Under the pieces are notes generated by a model. That model was not told the origin of the DNA, ran no database searches, and saw nothing but the letters and a program-made list of their open reading frames with translations. A stretch of DNA of 64,000 bases from positions 88,519,191 through 88,583,190 of the forward strand of contig NC_080423.1 of NCBI RefSeq assembly GCF_029873635.1, given 5' to 3'. Below are positions 20,764 to 32,689 of the stretch, piece after piece. The stretch comes from Malania oleifera. Lineage: Eukaryota; Streptophyta; Magnoliopsida; Santalales; Ximeniaceae. Both the position numbers and the translations under genes were made by a program. The first letter of the stretch is position 1. Each line of letters begins with the position of its first letter.

Positions 20764-23700
20764 GTGTGTTTTAGGACCACTCCATCAAAAGACAAATGGT
20801 ACTTGGATAGTGGATATTCAAGACACATGACCGGAGACAAATCAAAATTTACCACATTAATACAAAAAGATGTACATGTCACATTCGAAGACAATGCTAA
20901 AGGTAGAATAATCTGTATCAGAAAAGAAGGTAAAGAACCCTCCTTAACTATTGATGATGTTTTATTAGTTGATGGGTTGAAACATAATCAACTCAGCATT
21001 AGTCAATTAAGTGATAAAGGATTTGATGTAATATTTAAACAAAACAAATGCATGGTTGAAAACTCAGAAAAGAATAAAATCTTGTTCATTGCAAACAGAG
21101 TTGATAATGTGTATTGTATAAACTTTGAAAATCTAATATCTCAAGAAGTCACATGCTTAACAGCCATGAATGAAACTAGCTGGCTGTGGCATAGAAGACT
21201 AGGACACACTAGTATGAATTTATTATCTAAATTAACTAAAAAGAACTTAGTAAAAGGTCTACCCGGCACAAAGTTCGTAAAAGACAAAATTTGTGATGCT
21301 TGCCAACTTGGGAAGCAAACTAAAACAAGTTTTAAAAAGAAGAAACATATTTCCACTAGTAGACCCTTGGAACTTATCCATCTAGATTTATTTGGCCCTA
21401 CTAGAACACAAAGCATAGGAGGAAAGCAATATGCTTTCGTCATAGTTGATGACTACTCCAGGTTTACTTGGATACTCTTCTTAGCCTCCAAAGATGAAGC
21501 TTGCAAGATGTTAATAAACTTATGCAAAAAGCTCCAAAACGAAAAAGGATATGGAATTCTAAAAATAAGAAGTGATCAAGGAAAAGAATTCAAAAATAAA
21601 GAAGTTGATAAATTCTGTGATGAATATGGAATAAATCACAATTTTTAGCACCTCGAACTCCTTAAAAAAATGGAGTTGTTGAAAGAAAGAATAGGTCTCT
21701 TCAAGAAATGGCTAGGACTATGTTAAATGAACAAAATTTACCTAAGTACTTTTGGGTTGAAGTTGTAAACACCGCTTGTTATGTGATGAATAGAGTGTCT
21801 CTTAGATCAAACCTAGAGAAGTCTCCCTATGAACTATGGAAAGGAAGAAGGCCTAACATATCTTACTTTCACGTATTTGGATGTAAATGTTTTGTATTGA
21901 ATGATAAAGAGGACTTAGGAAAATTTGATGCAAAAGAAGATGAAGGAATATTCTTAGGTTATGCATTAAATAGTAACGCTTTTAGAGTCTATAACAAAAG
22001 GACTCTCACAATCATAGAATCAATACATGTAGCCTTTGATGAAGCAAATCCATTCTCAGAACCACCGGAGATTGAAGAAGATGAAATTAAGGAAGGTCTA
22101 AATGACTTAAAAATTCAAGAAGTAAAGGATGAGAACAAAGAACTGAGTTTAACTTCAGATGATAGACCTCTAGACCAAACAGAACTACCTAAAGAATGGA
22201 AGTTTGTGAGAAATCACCCAAAAAACCAAATCATTGGTGAACCTTCACGAGGAGTATCTACCAGATCCTCATTGAAAAATTTGTGTAATCACTATGCGTT
22301 TTTATCTCAGAAGGAACCCAAGAACATAGATGAAGCATTAAGTAATGACTCTTGGATAATAGCTATGCAAGAAGAACTAAATCAGTTTGAAAGAAGTAAA
22401 GTATGGAAATTAGTTCCTAGACCCGATGACCATTCAGTAATAGGAACCAAATGGGTATTTAGAAATAAAAAGGATAAAAACGGAATTGTAGTGCGTAACA
22501 AGGCTAGACTCGTTGCTCAAGGATATAATCAAGAAAAAGGAATAGACTCTGATGAGACTTTTGCACCTGTAGCAAGAATGGAAGCCATAAGAATGCTATT
22601 AGCTTATGCTTCTCACAAAGATTTTAAACTTTATCAAATGGATGTAAAGAGTGCATTCTTAAATGGATTTATAAATAAAGAAGTCTATGTAGCACAACCT
22701 CTAGGATTTGAGGATGATCATTGTCCTAATCATGTGTACAGATTAACAAAAGCATTATATGGACTAAAACAAGCCCCTAGAGTTTGGTATGAGCGGTTGG
22801 TGGATTTCTATTGGATAATGACTTTTCTAGAGGAAAAGTGCACAACGCATTGTTTATCAAATCTAAAAATGAAGATATTCTTATTATTCAAATCTATGTG
22901 GATGATATCATTTTTGGTGCTACAAACGAAGATCTATGCAAAAATTTTGCGAAGTGTATGCAGGATGAATTTGAAATGAGTATGATGGGAGAGTTGACTT
23001 ACTTCCTAGCACTTCAAATTACACAAAGTAAAAATGAAACTTTCATAAATCAATCAAAATACATGAGTGACATGTTTAAGAAATTCGATATGGAAGGTGG
23101 AAAACCTTTAGGGACTCCTATGAGTACGTCAATAATTTTTGAGAAAGATGAACAAGGAAAGTCGATAGATATGAAATTCTACCAAGGTATGATAGGAAGT
23201 TTGTTTTATTTGACAGCCAGTAGATAGGACATTATGTCTAGTGTATGTATGTGTGCCCGGTTTCAAGCAGCCCCTAAGGAATCACACCAGATAGCCGTCA
23301 AAAGAATCTTAAGATATCTGATAGATACTATCGACTTAGGTCTATGGTATCCTAAAGACAAAGGATTTGAAATGATCAACTATTCAGATGCGGACTATGC
23401 TGGATGTAAAATTGATCGAAAAAGCACAAGTGGTACTTGCCACTTTCTGGGAAGATCTCTTGTATCTTGGTTCTCCAAGAAACAAAATTCGGTAGCACTA
23501 TCTACTATGGAAACTAAGTATGTGACAGCGGGTAGCTATTGTGCACAAACTCTCTACATGAAGCAATAATTAAAGGATTTTAATTTGGAGTATTCAGCTG
23601 TACCTATAAATAATATCTCCAAAAATCTCATATCTCACTCAAGAACCAACCATATAGACATAAGGCATCATTTCTTAAGAGATCATGTGCAAAAAAGAAG

Positions 23701-23830
23701 ACATCTCACTAGAATCCGTGAATACAAGTGATCAATGGGCTGATATATTTACAAAACCTCTTCCAGAGGATAGGTTTATCTCTATAAGACGTGAACTAGG
23801 CTTATTGCATAGTAGAGAAGTTGTTTAAAG
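20764..23830 (+). pseudogene. pol of SIRE copy 1 (protease, integrase, RT, RNase H), broken
   Basis: Protease: WYLDSGYSRHMTG (20803-20841), with Tyr for the usual Ala after DSG. Integrase zinc region: HRRLGHTSMNLL to CDACQLGKQ; core: HLDLFGPTRT, VDDYSRFTW, SDQGKEFKN. A one-base loss makes a stop at 21648; the copy at 59461 keeps the base. The frame 21708-22979 continues integrase and RT fingers ([28 protein letters not shown]). The catalytic [15 protein letters not shown] is in the next frame (22811-23227). RNase H follows at 23234-23830 (SDADYAGCKIDRKSTSGT), with further breaks. All catalytic motifs of RT are still present, so decay is moderate. Confidence 0.9.
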
Positions 23831-24225
23831 AGGAAATTGGATGAGTAGCCAAGTAAATATTGAAGGACAAGTGAAGACAGGCGACTGACAACTAAGTCGC
23901 AGTCGACTGAATCCTTTTTGACTTACTTGATTTTTTCAAAATCAATAAGGTCAAGCGACTGACTCTCTGAGCCTCAGTTGTCTGGCTCGCTACTATTTGG
24001 GAAAATTTAACTGGCGGTGGTTTAAATACCGAACATGCGCAAAACCCTAACTTTTCAATCGTTCAGGTTCTTGACTCTATTTCTCACATTTCATACACCT
24101 ATTCTCCTTCGATCTCAAGTGCTCCTTCACTCAAAATCCTCCGTTTAATCTCTGAAGAACATTATCCTACTTCATTCCCATCAGATTTTAAAGGATTTCA
24201 CTGTTCATTTTTTTTTTTTAAATCA

Positions 24226-25289
24226 TGATGCCAAGAACGAAAAATACAGCAACAAGAGGTTCTACTTCGGGGAAGGATGACAGCAACAATATTGAGAAAT
24301 GGCTTGTAGCTCCACACGCAAAGCGGCTATACAGAGAGCATCTTTGTTCAACTGAACCTATTCTTGGTAAGGTCTTAGACACAACTTTCTTTGAAGAAGA
24401 CTTTCCCAACATTTTACCCATGTTTAGAACCTTAGGATGGAAAAAGTTTATTACTCATTAAGCTAAAGGACTATATCCGAACTTAATCAGAAAAAATTTA
24501 TGCATATATGTTTAAGGGAGACACAGTAACCACTACCGATATCATGGGGAAATCAATTGCCCTTACTCCATAGACCTTAGCAACATTTTTTAATATCCGA
24601 CAAGGTGAGTTTAAGTGTCCATCTTATGGACAATCTTGGATTATGGCACAAGATTTCACCCCTAAAGAATTTCTACCACTGGTCATGACTGAGGAACCTA
24701 TCGATTTTGGTTATCCTCCATTATACAAATAACTTAATCTTCAAGCACAGAAGTTGATTACGTACAACATTTTACCTCACGTAGGATCACACGACTACAT
24801 TTCATATTTAGATTGTTTTGTCATGTGGTGCTTACTCAAAGGGAAAAAGCTTGATTTACCAAGCTTGATTCTCAAATGGATGATCTCTAGAGCAGAAGCC
24901 CGCAGAGTAATTCTTCCATATGGTGGCATTCTGAATCTCACATTTGCTGATCTAAGCAAAGACGACTACAAGCTCAGGAACAACAACAAGAAGTTCCACA
25001 ACCAGCTCAGCAACCTGTTCCTCCGGCTGATGATGCACCTTCATGGTTTCTTGCTTATCAGCAGCAATTCACATATTTTAGTGGTGAAATGAGATTTGGT
25101 TTAAGCTCTCTTCAAGCTAATTATGCATCTCTTCAGGAAAATTATACTTCTCTTGATCAAAGACTTGGCCGTCTTGAACTACATATGGGATCAACTTCTT
25201 CCCATGGAAAGGCTCCAATGCATATTAGTTCTGGTGATGCTGTAGATGAAGAAGAAGAAGAAGATGATGATAATGCAGCAGGTGATTAG
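24226..25289 (+). pseudogene. Extra 3' ORF of SIRE copy 1 (plant 'putative transposon protein'-like)
   Basis: Between pol and the 3' LTR, in sense orientation, a reading frame starts MPRTKNTATRGSTSGKDDSN (at 24228) and continues through stops and shifts. Recognisable parts are KWLVAPHAKRLYREHL, FRTLGWKKFITH, LPHVGSHDYISYLDCFVMW and LPSLILKWMISRAEAR, then a short coiled coil with repeated ANYASLQENYTSLDQRLGRLE and an acidic end. The arrangement resembles the widespread plant 'putative plant transposon protein' domain (family attribution from memory). It is not an obvious envelope protein; I see no signal peptide or membrane helix. The same ORF occurs in SIRE copy 2 at 61973-63046. Confidence 0.65.
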
Positions 25290-25499
25290 ATGTTTTACTT
25301 AGCTTCTACAATATTTTGGGTTGTAATTTGTGCATCAGATACACTTTTTATTCTCATGCTATTTTGGATTTTCTTGGTTATCTACTTATTCATAATGAAT
25401 CGTATTATATGTTTTGTGCTTATACTAAACTTCTCTTTTTGATTGATGTCAAAAGGGGAAGAATAATTTGGACAAAAACTGAACTAAGTATGATATGAT

Positions 25500-25750
25500 A
25501 TGTCTTACTTGTTAAAACTATGCATATGAGCTAGTTTGATGAACTGAAATGCATATGAGCTAGTTTGATGAGCTGAAATATATATGAGCTTGAATTGAAT
25601 TTGATGAACTAAAACTAAGTTTGATGGAATCTGATGATAGTCATGATATGATATGTTTTACTTGTTAAGACTATGCTTATATTAAGGGGGAGCCTTATAA
25701 AGGCTTACTCATTTTTGCTCCTTATTTGTCATCATCAAAAATGAGGAGAT
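25500..25750 (+). other. 3' untranslated part with short direct repeats and polypurine tract
   Basis: Units with GCATATGAGCTAGTTTGATGA repeat at about 25523 and 25552, with a third weaker copy. AAAAATGAGGAGAT stands just before the 3' LTR and would be the polypurine tract. The words CATCATCAAAAATGAGGAGATTG are the usual SIRE junction. Confidence 0.7.
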
Positions 25751-26895
25751 TGTTGGCGTAACAAGGCTTAGAATCTTGGTCCCCAATCTTTGAGAAAACT
25801 TTGGAAACACTGCAAGTAACTTGGAGAATACGAAAATTTACTTTTTCTATCTATAAATACATGTTAAACCCAAGAATTAAGAACACCAAAAATCAGCAAT
25901 CAATCAAATTCTTATACATTCAAAGCTATCTTACTAAATACTTTTGCTGAAAGTTTTTGTTGAGTTCTTGCTGAATAAAAGCTCACGGTTCTTGCTCTTT
26001 CACTGAGATTTTCAACTTAAGATAGAACCACGGTGATATTTACTTCAGCTTCAATCGTTATATTGTAATTTTGCTGAAGCATATTGCTCTTTATTTGTAC
26101 AAATTTGCTCTAACAGAGGGTTTTCTTGTAAGACATACAGTTTGTTTCTTTCTTATTGCTTTGACGATTTAGGGGTATTGGATCGTTGCCTAGCAAGAAG
26201 GGGTATTCTTGTTAGACAAGGATCTCCACCTGAGAAGGAGAAAGGTTGTAACTTTTCCTATTAAAAAGGTTGGAAAGGAGAATCACGGCGGTTGCTTGGG
26301 GCAAGGACATAGGTTGTTAGCTGAACCTGGTAAAAAAATATGGTTCTCAGCTTTTCTCCCTACTCTCTTTAATTTTCTGCAAGAATATTATATGCGTGTA
26401 TGATCTTTACATCTTGCTAAATTTTGGGGATTGCTGGAATCTTGGTTTTTGATCCATATTTAAAATCAGCATACTATAAATTGTTGGTTGGTTTGATATA
26501 TTAAATAAAGTTCTGATTTTTAAATATCAACAGCTGAAAGGTATTCTGAATTGAAAGTATTACAAAACCAAATCTCTGAAAATTATATTTCATTGATTAA
26601 AGTGAAGGAATAAATTCTAAGTTTGAATTTAAAACCTGACATTTGTTTCTAAACTATTCTAACTTGATTCTTGAATTTATCATCAGGGTTTCAATATTAA
26701 AGAATTGAATTTGAGTTGAATATTAATTAAAATTAATTATCAATAGCATAGTGATTGTAAAGCTTGATAAATTGCTGAAAGAAAAAATTGCTGAAATTGA
26801 AATTCAATTAAGGAATTTGTAAAACAAAGCAAGCAATGAAAAAAATTTTTAATCCCAATTCAACCCCCCCTCTTGGGAGTATACCTAAATTCTCA
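25751..26895 (+). repeat. 3' LTR of SIRE copy 1, internally deleted
   Basis: It begins TGTTGGCGTAAC like the 5' LTR. After GAATCT it jumps to TGGTCCCCAATC, which corresponds to about 17800 in the 5' LTR. This removes roughly 660 bp including all the AGGCGACTGACC-like words. The remainder matches closely and ends TAAATTCTCA. Confidence 0.92.
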
Positions 26896-27058
26896 AAGTC
26901 AATGCACTTAACATAAGCTATTAGGTTTAGCAAACTGATTGCTAAAACTAACAATGTGCTACAATGGTTATGCAGGTATAGAATAAAAATAGAATTCCTC
27001 TATAAAACAAATCTCTTTTAGGATAGATTTCACTTAAGATTGATTTCATGGTGCAAAA

Positions 27059-28922
27059 TGTTAACCTAACAAGGCTTACGAATCTTATTTTGATGATAAC
27101 AAATCAAGGGAATTTAACATGTTCTGGTTAAAGTGATGATGTTTCAGGAATCAAGCATTAGAGTTCAAGATCAAGTGATCACAAAGAGTTATTGAAAGCT
27201 TACATTCCAAAGACAGGTGATCAAAAGAAAGCTCAAAAGATCAAAGATTGACACATCTTATGAAAGCTTAAAGAATATTGAAGCTCAATGTCAAGATGAA
27301 CTCAAAGAAAGACATACATGAAGACTTCACATTTAGAATGATTCAGTCTTAAGAAAGTCTTCTGTAAGTACTTCAATTGAAAGTCAATACGAATGCTTTG
27401 AAGCTCTTTAGGAATGATTATAGATTAGAGACCCATTTTTAAAATCTTAGAAAATACATTTTTCAAATTTCAAATCAAAGATTCCAAGATTAAAAGCTAA
27501 AAGAGTTTCCAGAAACAAAATCTTAAAAACAGTAAAATTGCATGCTCAAGCGCATGACTGAGTTTTCTCAGGCGACTGACCTTTTATATGGTTTTTTAAG
27601 AAATGCAAACAAAACCATGACAGGTGCCTCACAGATCCTTCTTAGGTGACTGACTAAACACTCTCAGGTGCCTGACATAGCACTGACTTTTGAAATTCAC
27701 TGGATTTTTAAAGGGACAGGCGCCTGACACCTTTTTGACAGGCGAAGCAGCGAGGGAAACTTTCCAAAAATGATTGCTTGGGTTCCAAACTTTGTATAAA
27801 CTTAGAAAATACTCCAAGTAAACTTGGGCAACACGAAATTACTTTTAGAACTCTATAAATTCATGGAAAACCAAAGAATTTTTAGACAACTGCATACAAT
27901 CAGCAATCAAAGTCTATAATTCTCATACTCTTCAAAAGCTCTCTTGCTCACACATTCTTGCTGAAGTTTTACTGAGTTTCTGCTAATACAACCACATGGT
28001 TCTTGTGTTCTGACTAAGATTTTTCAATCTAAAAGAAGAACCGGGTGATTAATTTCTTGAGCTTCAAATTCATTCTTTATTGATATTTAATTTGACGTAT
28101 ACTAGTTGTGCTTAAACTCGTACTCATCAGCTCTGTTTTGAGAGTCTTTGTACACAAGAATTGTTCTTGTTCTTGAAGTTTTTTAACGGTTCAGGTTTGT
28201 TGAATCGTTGGATTACCGAGCGTGGGGTATCGCTTGGAGTGGAGGGCTCCATCCTACTTAAAGGAGTGTGTAAGAGGTTTGCTCCGCCCGGTCAAGAGAG
28301 CAGTATAGTGTAATCCTTGGGTGGTGAACCTAAGGCGAGGGCATAGGTGGGTATAGCCAAACCTCGTAAAAATCTCGGTGTCACTCTCTTCCCTATTCTC
28401 TTTAATTTTCTGCATATATAAACTGCGTGGTTGTGTACTTTATGTGCTGAAAATTAATTTGCGTTTCGGAATTGCGGAAACCATAAGGAAGTACGTTGAT
28501 TGATCAATATTATATTGTGGAAACCGCGAGGGAGTACGTTGATTGATTAATACCAAAGTTCATTCATATATTGGTTGGTTACATACTTAAATTCAAGATA
28601 CTTATTTGATATCAATATTTGAATTTTGGAAGCTTGGTTGAATACCTTATTGATTGAATTGATATTGAAAAGCTAGAATTTGAATATTGAAGTTTTGATC
28701 ATCATCGTCATTCATCAATCAATACTAAATCTTGGATTGAGTGTTGATTATTACAAATAAATTGTACTTGTGAAGTTGTTGTGTTGTAGAGTATGATTGC
28801 AAATTAACTCAAATTGAAAAGGGGGTTAATATTTAACTAAAAGAATTTGTAAAACAAGAATTTACAAAGAAAGTTTTAAAAACCCAATTCACCCCCCTCT
28901 TGGGAGTACACCTTACTTTTCA
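27059..28922 (+). mobile_element. Solo LTR, SIRE-type subfamily B, TSD CAAAA
   Basis: A single LTR from TGTTAACCTAAC to CCTTACTTTTCA is flanked by CAAAA at 27054-27058 and 28923-28927. It is the product of recombination between two LTRs of one insertion. It has AGGCGACTGACC-like words at 27560-27730, a TATAAAT box at 27854, the paired hairpins at 28315-28366, and the CCCAATTCACCCCCCTCTTGG terminus (split here for length: CCCAATTCACCCC then CCTCTTGG). Confidence 0.93.
28315..28366 (+). promoter_or_regulatory. Two abutting potential RNA hairpins in LTR B1
   Basis: Hairpin 1: CCTTGGG (28315-28321) pairs with CCTAAGG (28329-28335), one G-U. Hairpin 2: CGAGG (28336-28340) pairs with CCTCG (28362-28366), with an inner three-base stem. 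The same pair occurs in other LTRs of the window with compensating changes. Role unknown; perhaps packaging, dimerisation or polyadenylation of the element RNA. Confidence 0.6.
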
Positions 28923-28939
28923 CAAAATATTTTTCAGCT

Positions 28940-30420
28940 AGCATTCAACAATTTGGTTGGTAATTGTTGTAAAGTTAGAGATGGAAGAGAGAAGAAGCCA
29001 AGAGAAGAAAAGAAGAAAAAACAAGAGGCAGAAGTTTCCTGGAGCAGATGTACAACTCCAGGTCTGCCCCTTACATATTAATTATAAAAAAGACACAAAA
29101 GACAAAGACGCCCCCACTCAAACCACATAATTACTAAATAGCATATTCTCTTCTAACACTCCCCCTCAAGATGGAGCCGAACAAAAATCACCCAATCCTA
29201 GCTTGTTACAACCATTAGACAAAGCATGCTTAAATAAGAAGGCTTTGTGGACTGGAAACATTGCCTAAGTAACAGATTTCAAAAACGGACTCCTCACAAC
29301 CGTCTTCATCAGAACATCCATCACAAAACCATAGTCAACTTCAACGTGCTTTGTGTTTTCGCATCAAGCATCGGGTTGCTAGCAGTATACATCATCACAA
29401 AACATATCTATGAGTTTTGTAACCAAGAATCCCATCCATATAAGCCCACTCACAGTATACACCATAGCTCAATATTCCGCTTTAGCACTAGATCTTGATA
29501 CAATAATTTGTTTCTAAGTGACAAGATTACCTTTTTGTAACTAAATCTTGCTACACTAATTTGTTTCTTGCTACACCAGGTAACAAGATTACCTTTCACA
29601 AATGTATAGTATCGAGTAGGATCTACGATTACTAACAGAGCTAGCCTAGTCTACATCAAAGTATCCCATGATCTACAGTTTCTATCACATTTACATACTA
29701 AACCTCAAGCAGGAGAGCATTGAGACACCATAGGACCCTACAAGCAGCATCCCAGTGTAGCTGTGAAGGATATATCGGGTCTAGTGACAATCAAATAGAT
29801 CAATTTGCCAATGAACTTCCTATATAGAAGCTTGTATTCGATGTCTGGTCCAATATCCATAGATACTTCTCATTCAGATCCAAGTATCAACAGGTTCAAT
29901 TCTCAATATAGCAATTTCACTTAGCAAGTCCAAGGTATATTTTTGTTAAGATAAATTCAACCCTTTCTTACACCATATGATTTCAACACCAAGGAAGTAC
30001 TGCAAAGTATAAAGTCCTTGATTTGAAATTTTTCTTGAAGCCACTGCTTGACAACATCAATCCCACTATGACAACTGCTAGTGATGATGATTTCATCAAA
30101 TCATCAATGGAAACTACAAGAAGTACCACATCTGTCTCCCTTTTGCAGATAAAGACTGATTAATCAGAGTAGAACTGGACAAAGGCAAATGTAGAGACCT
30201 CCATACTAAATTACTCAAACCAAGCCTGAGGAGACTGCTTAAGACAGAAATGGCATTATGCAATCTATATACCTTAACCCTCCACTAAGCAACATACTTA
30301 GAAGGTTGTTCCATGTATACCTTTTCCAACAAATCTACATTCAAGAAGGCATTCTGACGAAGGACCATCTTTAGGCTGCCTATTCAATATACTTACTTTA
30401 GGCATAGAATTAGGAAACTA
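28940..30420 (-). mobile_element. copia fragment, 3' half, degenerate
   Basis: On the minus strand, an LTR start TGTTAGAAGAGAATATG at 29158 is preceded by a CTTGAGGGGGAG polypurine tract (29160-29172). Further in come RNase H relics (about 29400-29500, an AEYRAMA-like stretch) and RT relics up to about 30370 (NAFLN...VYMEQP-like). Stops are frequent. The 5' half is missing. The outer end of the LTR on the left is unclear. The solo LTR 27059-28922 lies directly beside it. Confidence 0.7.
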
Positions 30421-30672
30421 TGATTGTATTAGATTTTTTTTTTTCTCCTGTTGTGTAATTTCTGTTATATAGGGGTTTATTGAAATTTTTGTTTTAGTTA
30501 GTTGTAGGCATAAGCACATGGCTTGTATTTTCTCTTCTCTGCTATGGTTCTATTTCTCTCTCTATTTCTGATCTTTGTATTCTGTTTTCCCATTCTTTTC
30601 TAATTTGTCCTTGATTCCTTCCCTCTTCTTCCTTCTGCCCCATTGTTACCCCCCATTGTTCTCTATATTTAT
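30421..30672. other. T-rich spacer
   Basis: T- and CT-rich sequence without a supported gene or element end. Confidence 0.4.
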
Positions 30673-31343
30673 CATGGTCTTAAAATTCCATGAAATTGTC
30701 AAAACTTCTGTCGAAATTTCTGCTTTTCATCACCCTCAAAATCAAAATATTAGTAGATTTCCATTTTACAAATTTTTTGTTGAAATTTCAACAAATCATC
30801 CAAATTTGTAAAAATATCAAAACTTTAGCGAATTTAGTAGTAATTTTAACTATAGAATAAAATTTTCTTGGGATTCAAACGTGAGGTTTAAACGCAAAGT
30901 GAAATTTCTCTCCTATTTATCTTATTTTTTATTAAAACCAAAGATTATTACAAAGGCTTTTGAAATTATATGAAAAATTAAACATAGATGTTAGCAACAA
31001 CATTTACTTCAACAGTTTATATTTGAATTATCTTTATATATATAATAAATAAGTATTTAATTGATTTATGAATTTTTTTTAAATACAAATATTACTAGAT
31101 CTACTGCTACACAATTACCTGTCATTAATGTATTTACTTTATAATATATTAGTTCTAAAACTTGCATTATTATGTATATTAATTATTTCTAGAGTCCCAT
31201 AAAAGAATTCCTTACTTCAATACTAATTCCCATCACATTTTAAAAATCAAAGTCAAAATTGGCATCAAAGTGAAAATTTCTATTGAAATTTCCATACTTT
31301 AGAAGCTTTGAAATTTTAGTTGAAATCAAAATTTAAGACCTTG
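30673..31343. mobile_element. Putative non-autonomous inverted-terminal element
   Basis: The left end CATGGTCTTAAAATT and the right end, read on the other strand, CAAGGTCTTAAATTT, form terminal inverted repeats. Sub-terminal GAAATTTC words follow on both sides. It is 671 bp long and AT-rich with no coding region. It resembles hAT- or Mutator-type deletion derivatives. A clear target-site duplication was not found, so the class is open. Confidence 0.45.
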
Positions 31344-31755
31344 CTTTTATTAATGTTTTTTTCTCTATCCTACATCAATTTGGTAGCAAAGTAAACCACG
31401 GTCACCATATGGACAATGTCCATCTGCAACTTCTCCAAATTACGATCATGCCACCAATTTCAAGCACCTTTTCTTCCCAAAAGATTTCCACAACACCACC
31501 CACACTGTCAAAGAAAGAACCCTCCTAAACACCATCCCTTGAAGTTCCATTGTCACTTGACCACCAGAAAACCCCACAAGTCGACTGAAAATTTTCCCAA
31601 CTGCCCCCTACAAATCCCCCCTTACTAAAGTTGCTTTGACACACCACCACCACCTTTCGACTCAATAACCCTTACTCAACTAGGAGCCAAAAGGCCATCA
31701 TTGGAGGACCCTCTCCGGTAGGGCCGCATGAGTGTGAATTGAAAAACACAATTAG

Positions 31756-32010
31756 CAACCTTTACAACTCCCATACTTGTCAGAAACTGATTCCAACCAC
31801 AATATTTTGGGTTTTTTTTTTTTCCCTTCAAAGTTGAATTGAGGACTCAGTGTATGATAGGCAGTACACACGGCCCACTCGATGACGATGCGCATGTGAA
31901 ACACAGTTGGCACCTCTACAACCTCCAAAATCATGAGAAATTGGTTCCAACTACAATAGTTTCAGGTTTTTTCTTGAGATTTTGAAGTTGAATTGAGGAA
32001 ATTTAAGTGT
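31756..32010. repeat. Diverged direct duplication, about 155 bp apart
   Basis: 31756-31845 and 31910-31998 share CAACCTYTACAAC, GAAAYTGRTTCCAAC, a GGGTTTTTTT/GGTTTTTTCT tract and AAGTTGAATTGAGGA in order. No gene is visible in 31344-32480. Confidence 0.6.
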
Positions 32011-32689
32011 GAGTGTATGCTACTTGTTTTGAAGGATAATTTCAGCACCAACATTGAATTTAGACCTACTTGTTGCTGTTTGTGGCCTGTTCTTCGAGGA
32101 TTTGAGAAATTGGGAGTTTGAAAATTTGCATGACAATGATGAAAGCTTGAAACTTGTTGCAATTTGTGCTTATAGATTATTTTGTGAACCAAAATTCTCC
32201 CATTTATCTTGATTAATATTTACATGATTAGGGAATCAGTAATTTGCATAATAGCAAGCTTCTTTACCATCTTAAAAAAAAAAAATCTGCCCTTTATCAT
32301 ATGAGTACCTCTAGTCCGTTTATTGCTTGAATCCTTGTTCAGACCCATACTCCCATGTGGATATAATGTAGAACAATGTCAAGTCATGTGCATTATGTTC
32401 AATAGCTTAATGTGCATGATTTGTATGACTTGTACACAAGTTTAGTCTTCTTCTCATCAATTTATCATCTTTGCATTATTCATGACCACCAACAAAACCA
32501 CTCAAACCATCCCCATCAAACTTGCACCAATTGATACCCAATCTTTGTCTAGACACTCTTCACAACTCTATACACCAAAAATTAGAGCAGCTCACTGAAT
32601 GATTTGCACAAGTCATCAATTTATTAGGTAAATGCCCTATAGTAGATGGTCTAGAACAATTAGTTAGGCACCCTACTGAGACCCCATAT

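Larger units (their letters stand above)
17115..26895 (+). mobile_element. SIRE/Maximus-type copia retrotransposon with extra ORF
   Basis: This 9.8-kb element has LTRs at 17115-18920 and 25751-26895, a TTGGTATCAGAG primer-binding site after the first LTR, gag, pol in protease-integrase-RT-RNase H order, and about 1.9 kb between pol and the 3' LTR that contains a further coding region. Flanks AAGTT (17110-17114) and AAGTC (26896-26900) fit a target-site duplication with one change. The 3' LTR lacks about 660 bp present in the 5' LTR. RT sequences such as [20 protein letters not shown] are typical of the SIRE lineage. Frame breaks throughout mean it is inactive. Confidence 0.93.

Noticed and set aside
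28315-28366. tRNA or other structured RNA gene in the LTRs
   Set aside because: Two simple hairpins without cloverleaf, A/B boxes or a conserved anticodon arm.
27059-28922. 27059-28922 as a second 3' LTR of SIRE copy 1
   Set aside because: It belongs to a different subfamily and has its own CAAAA duplication; copy 1 ends at 26895.
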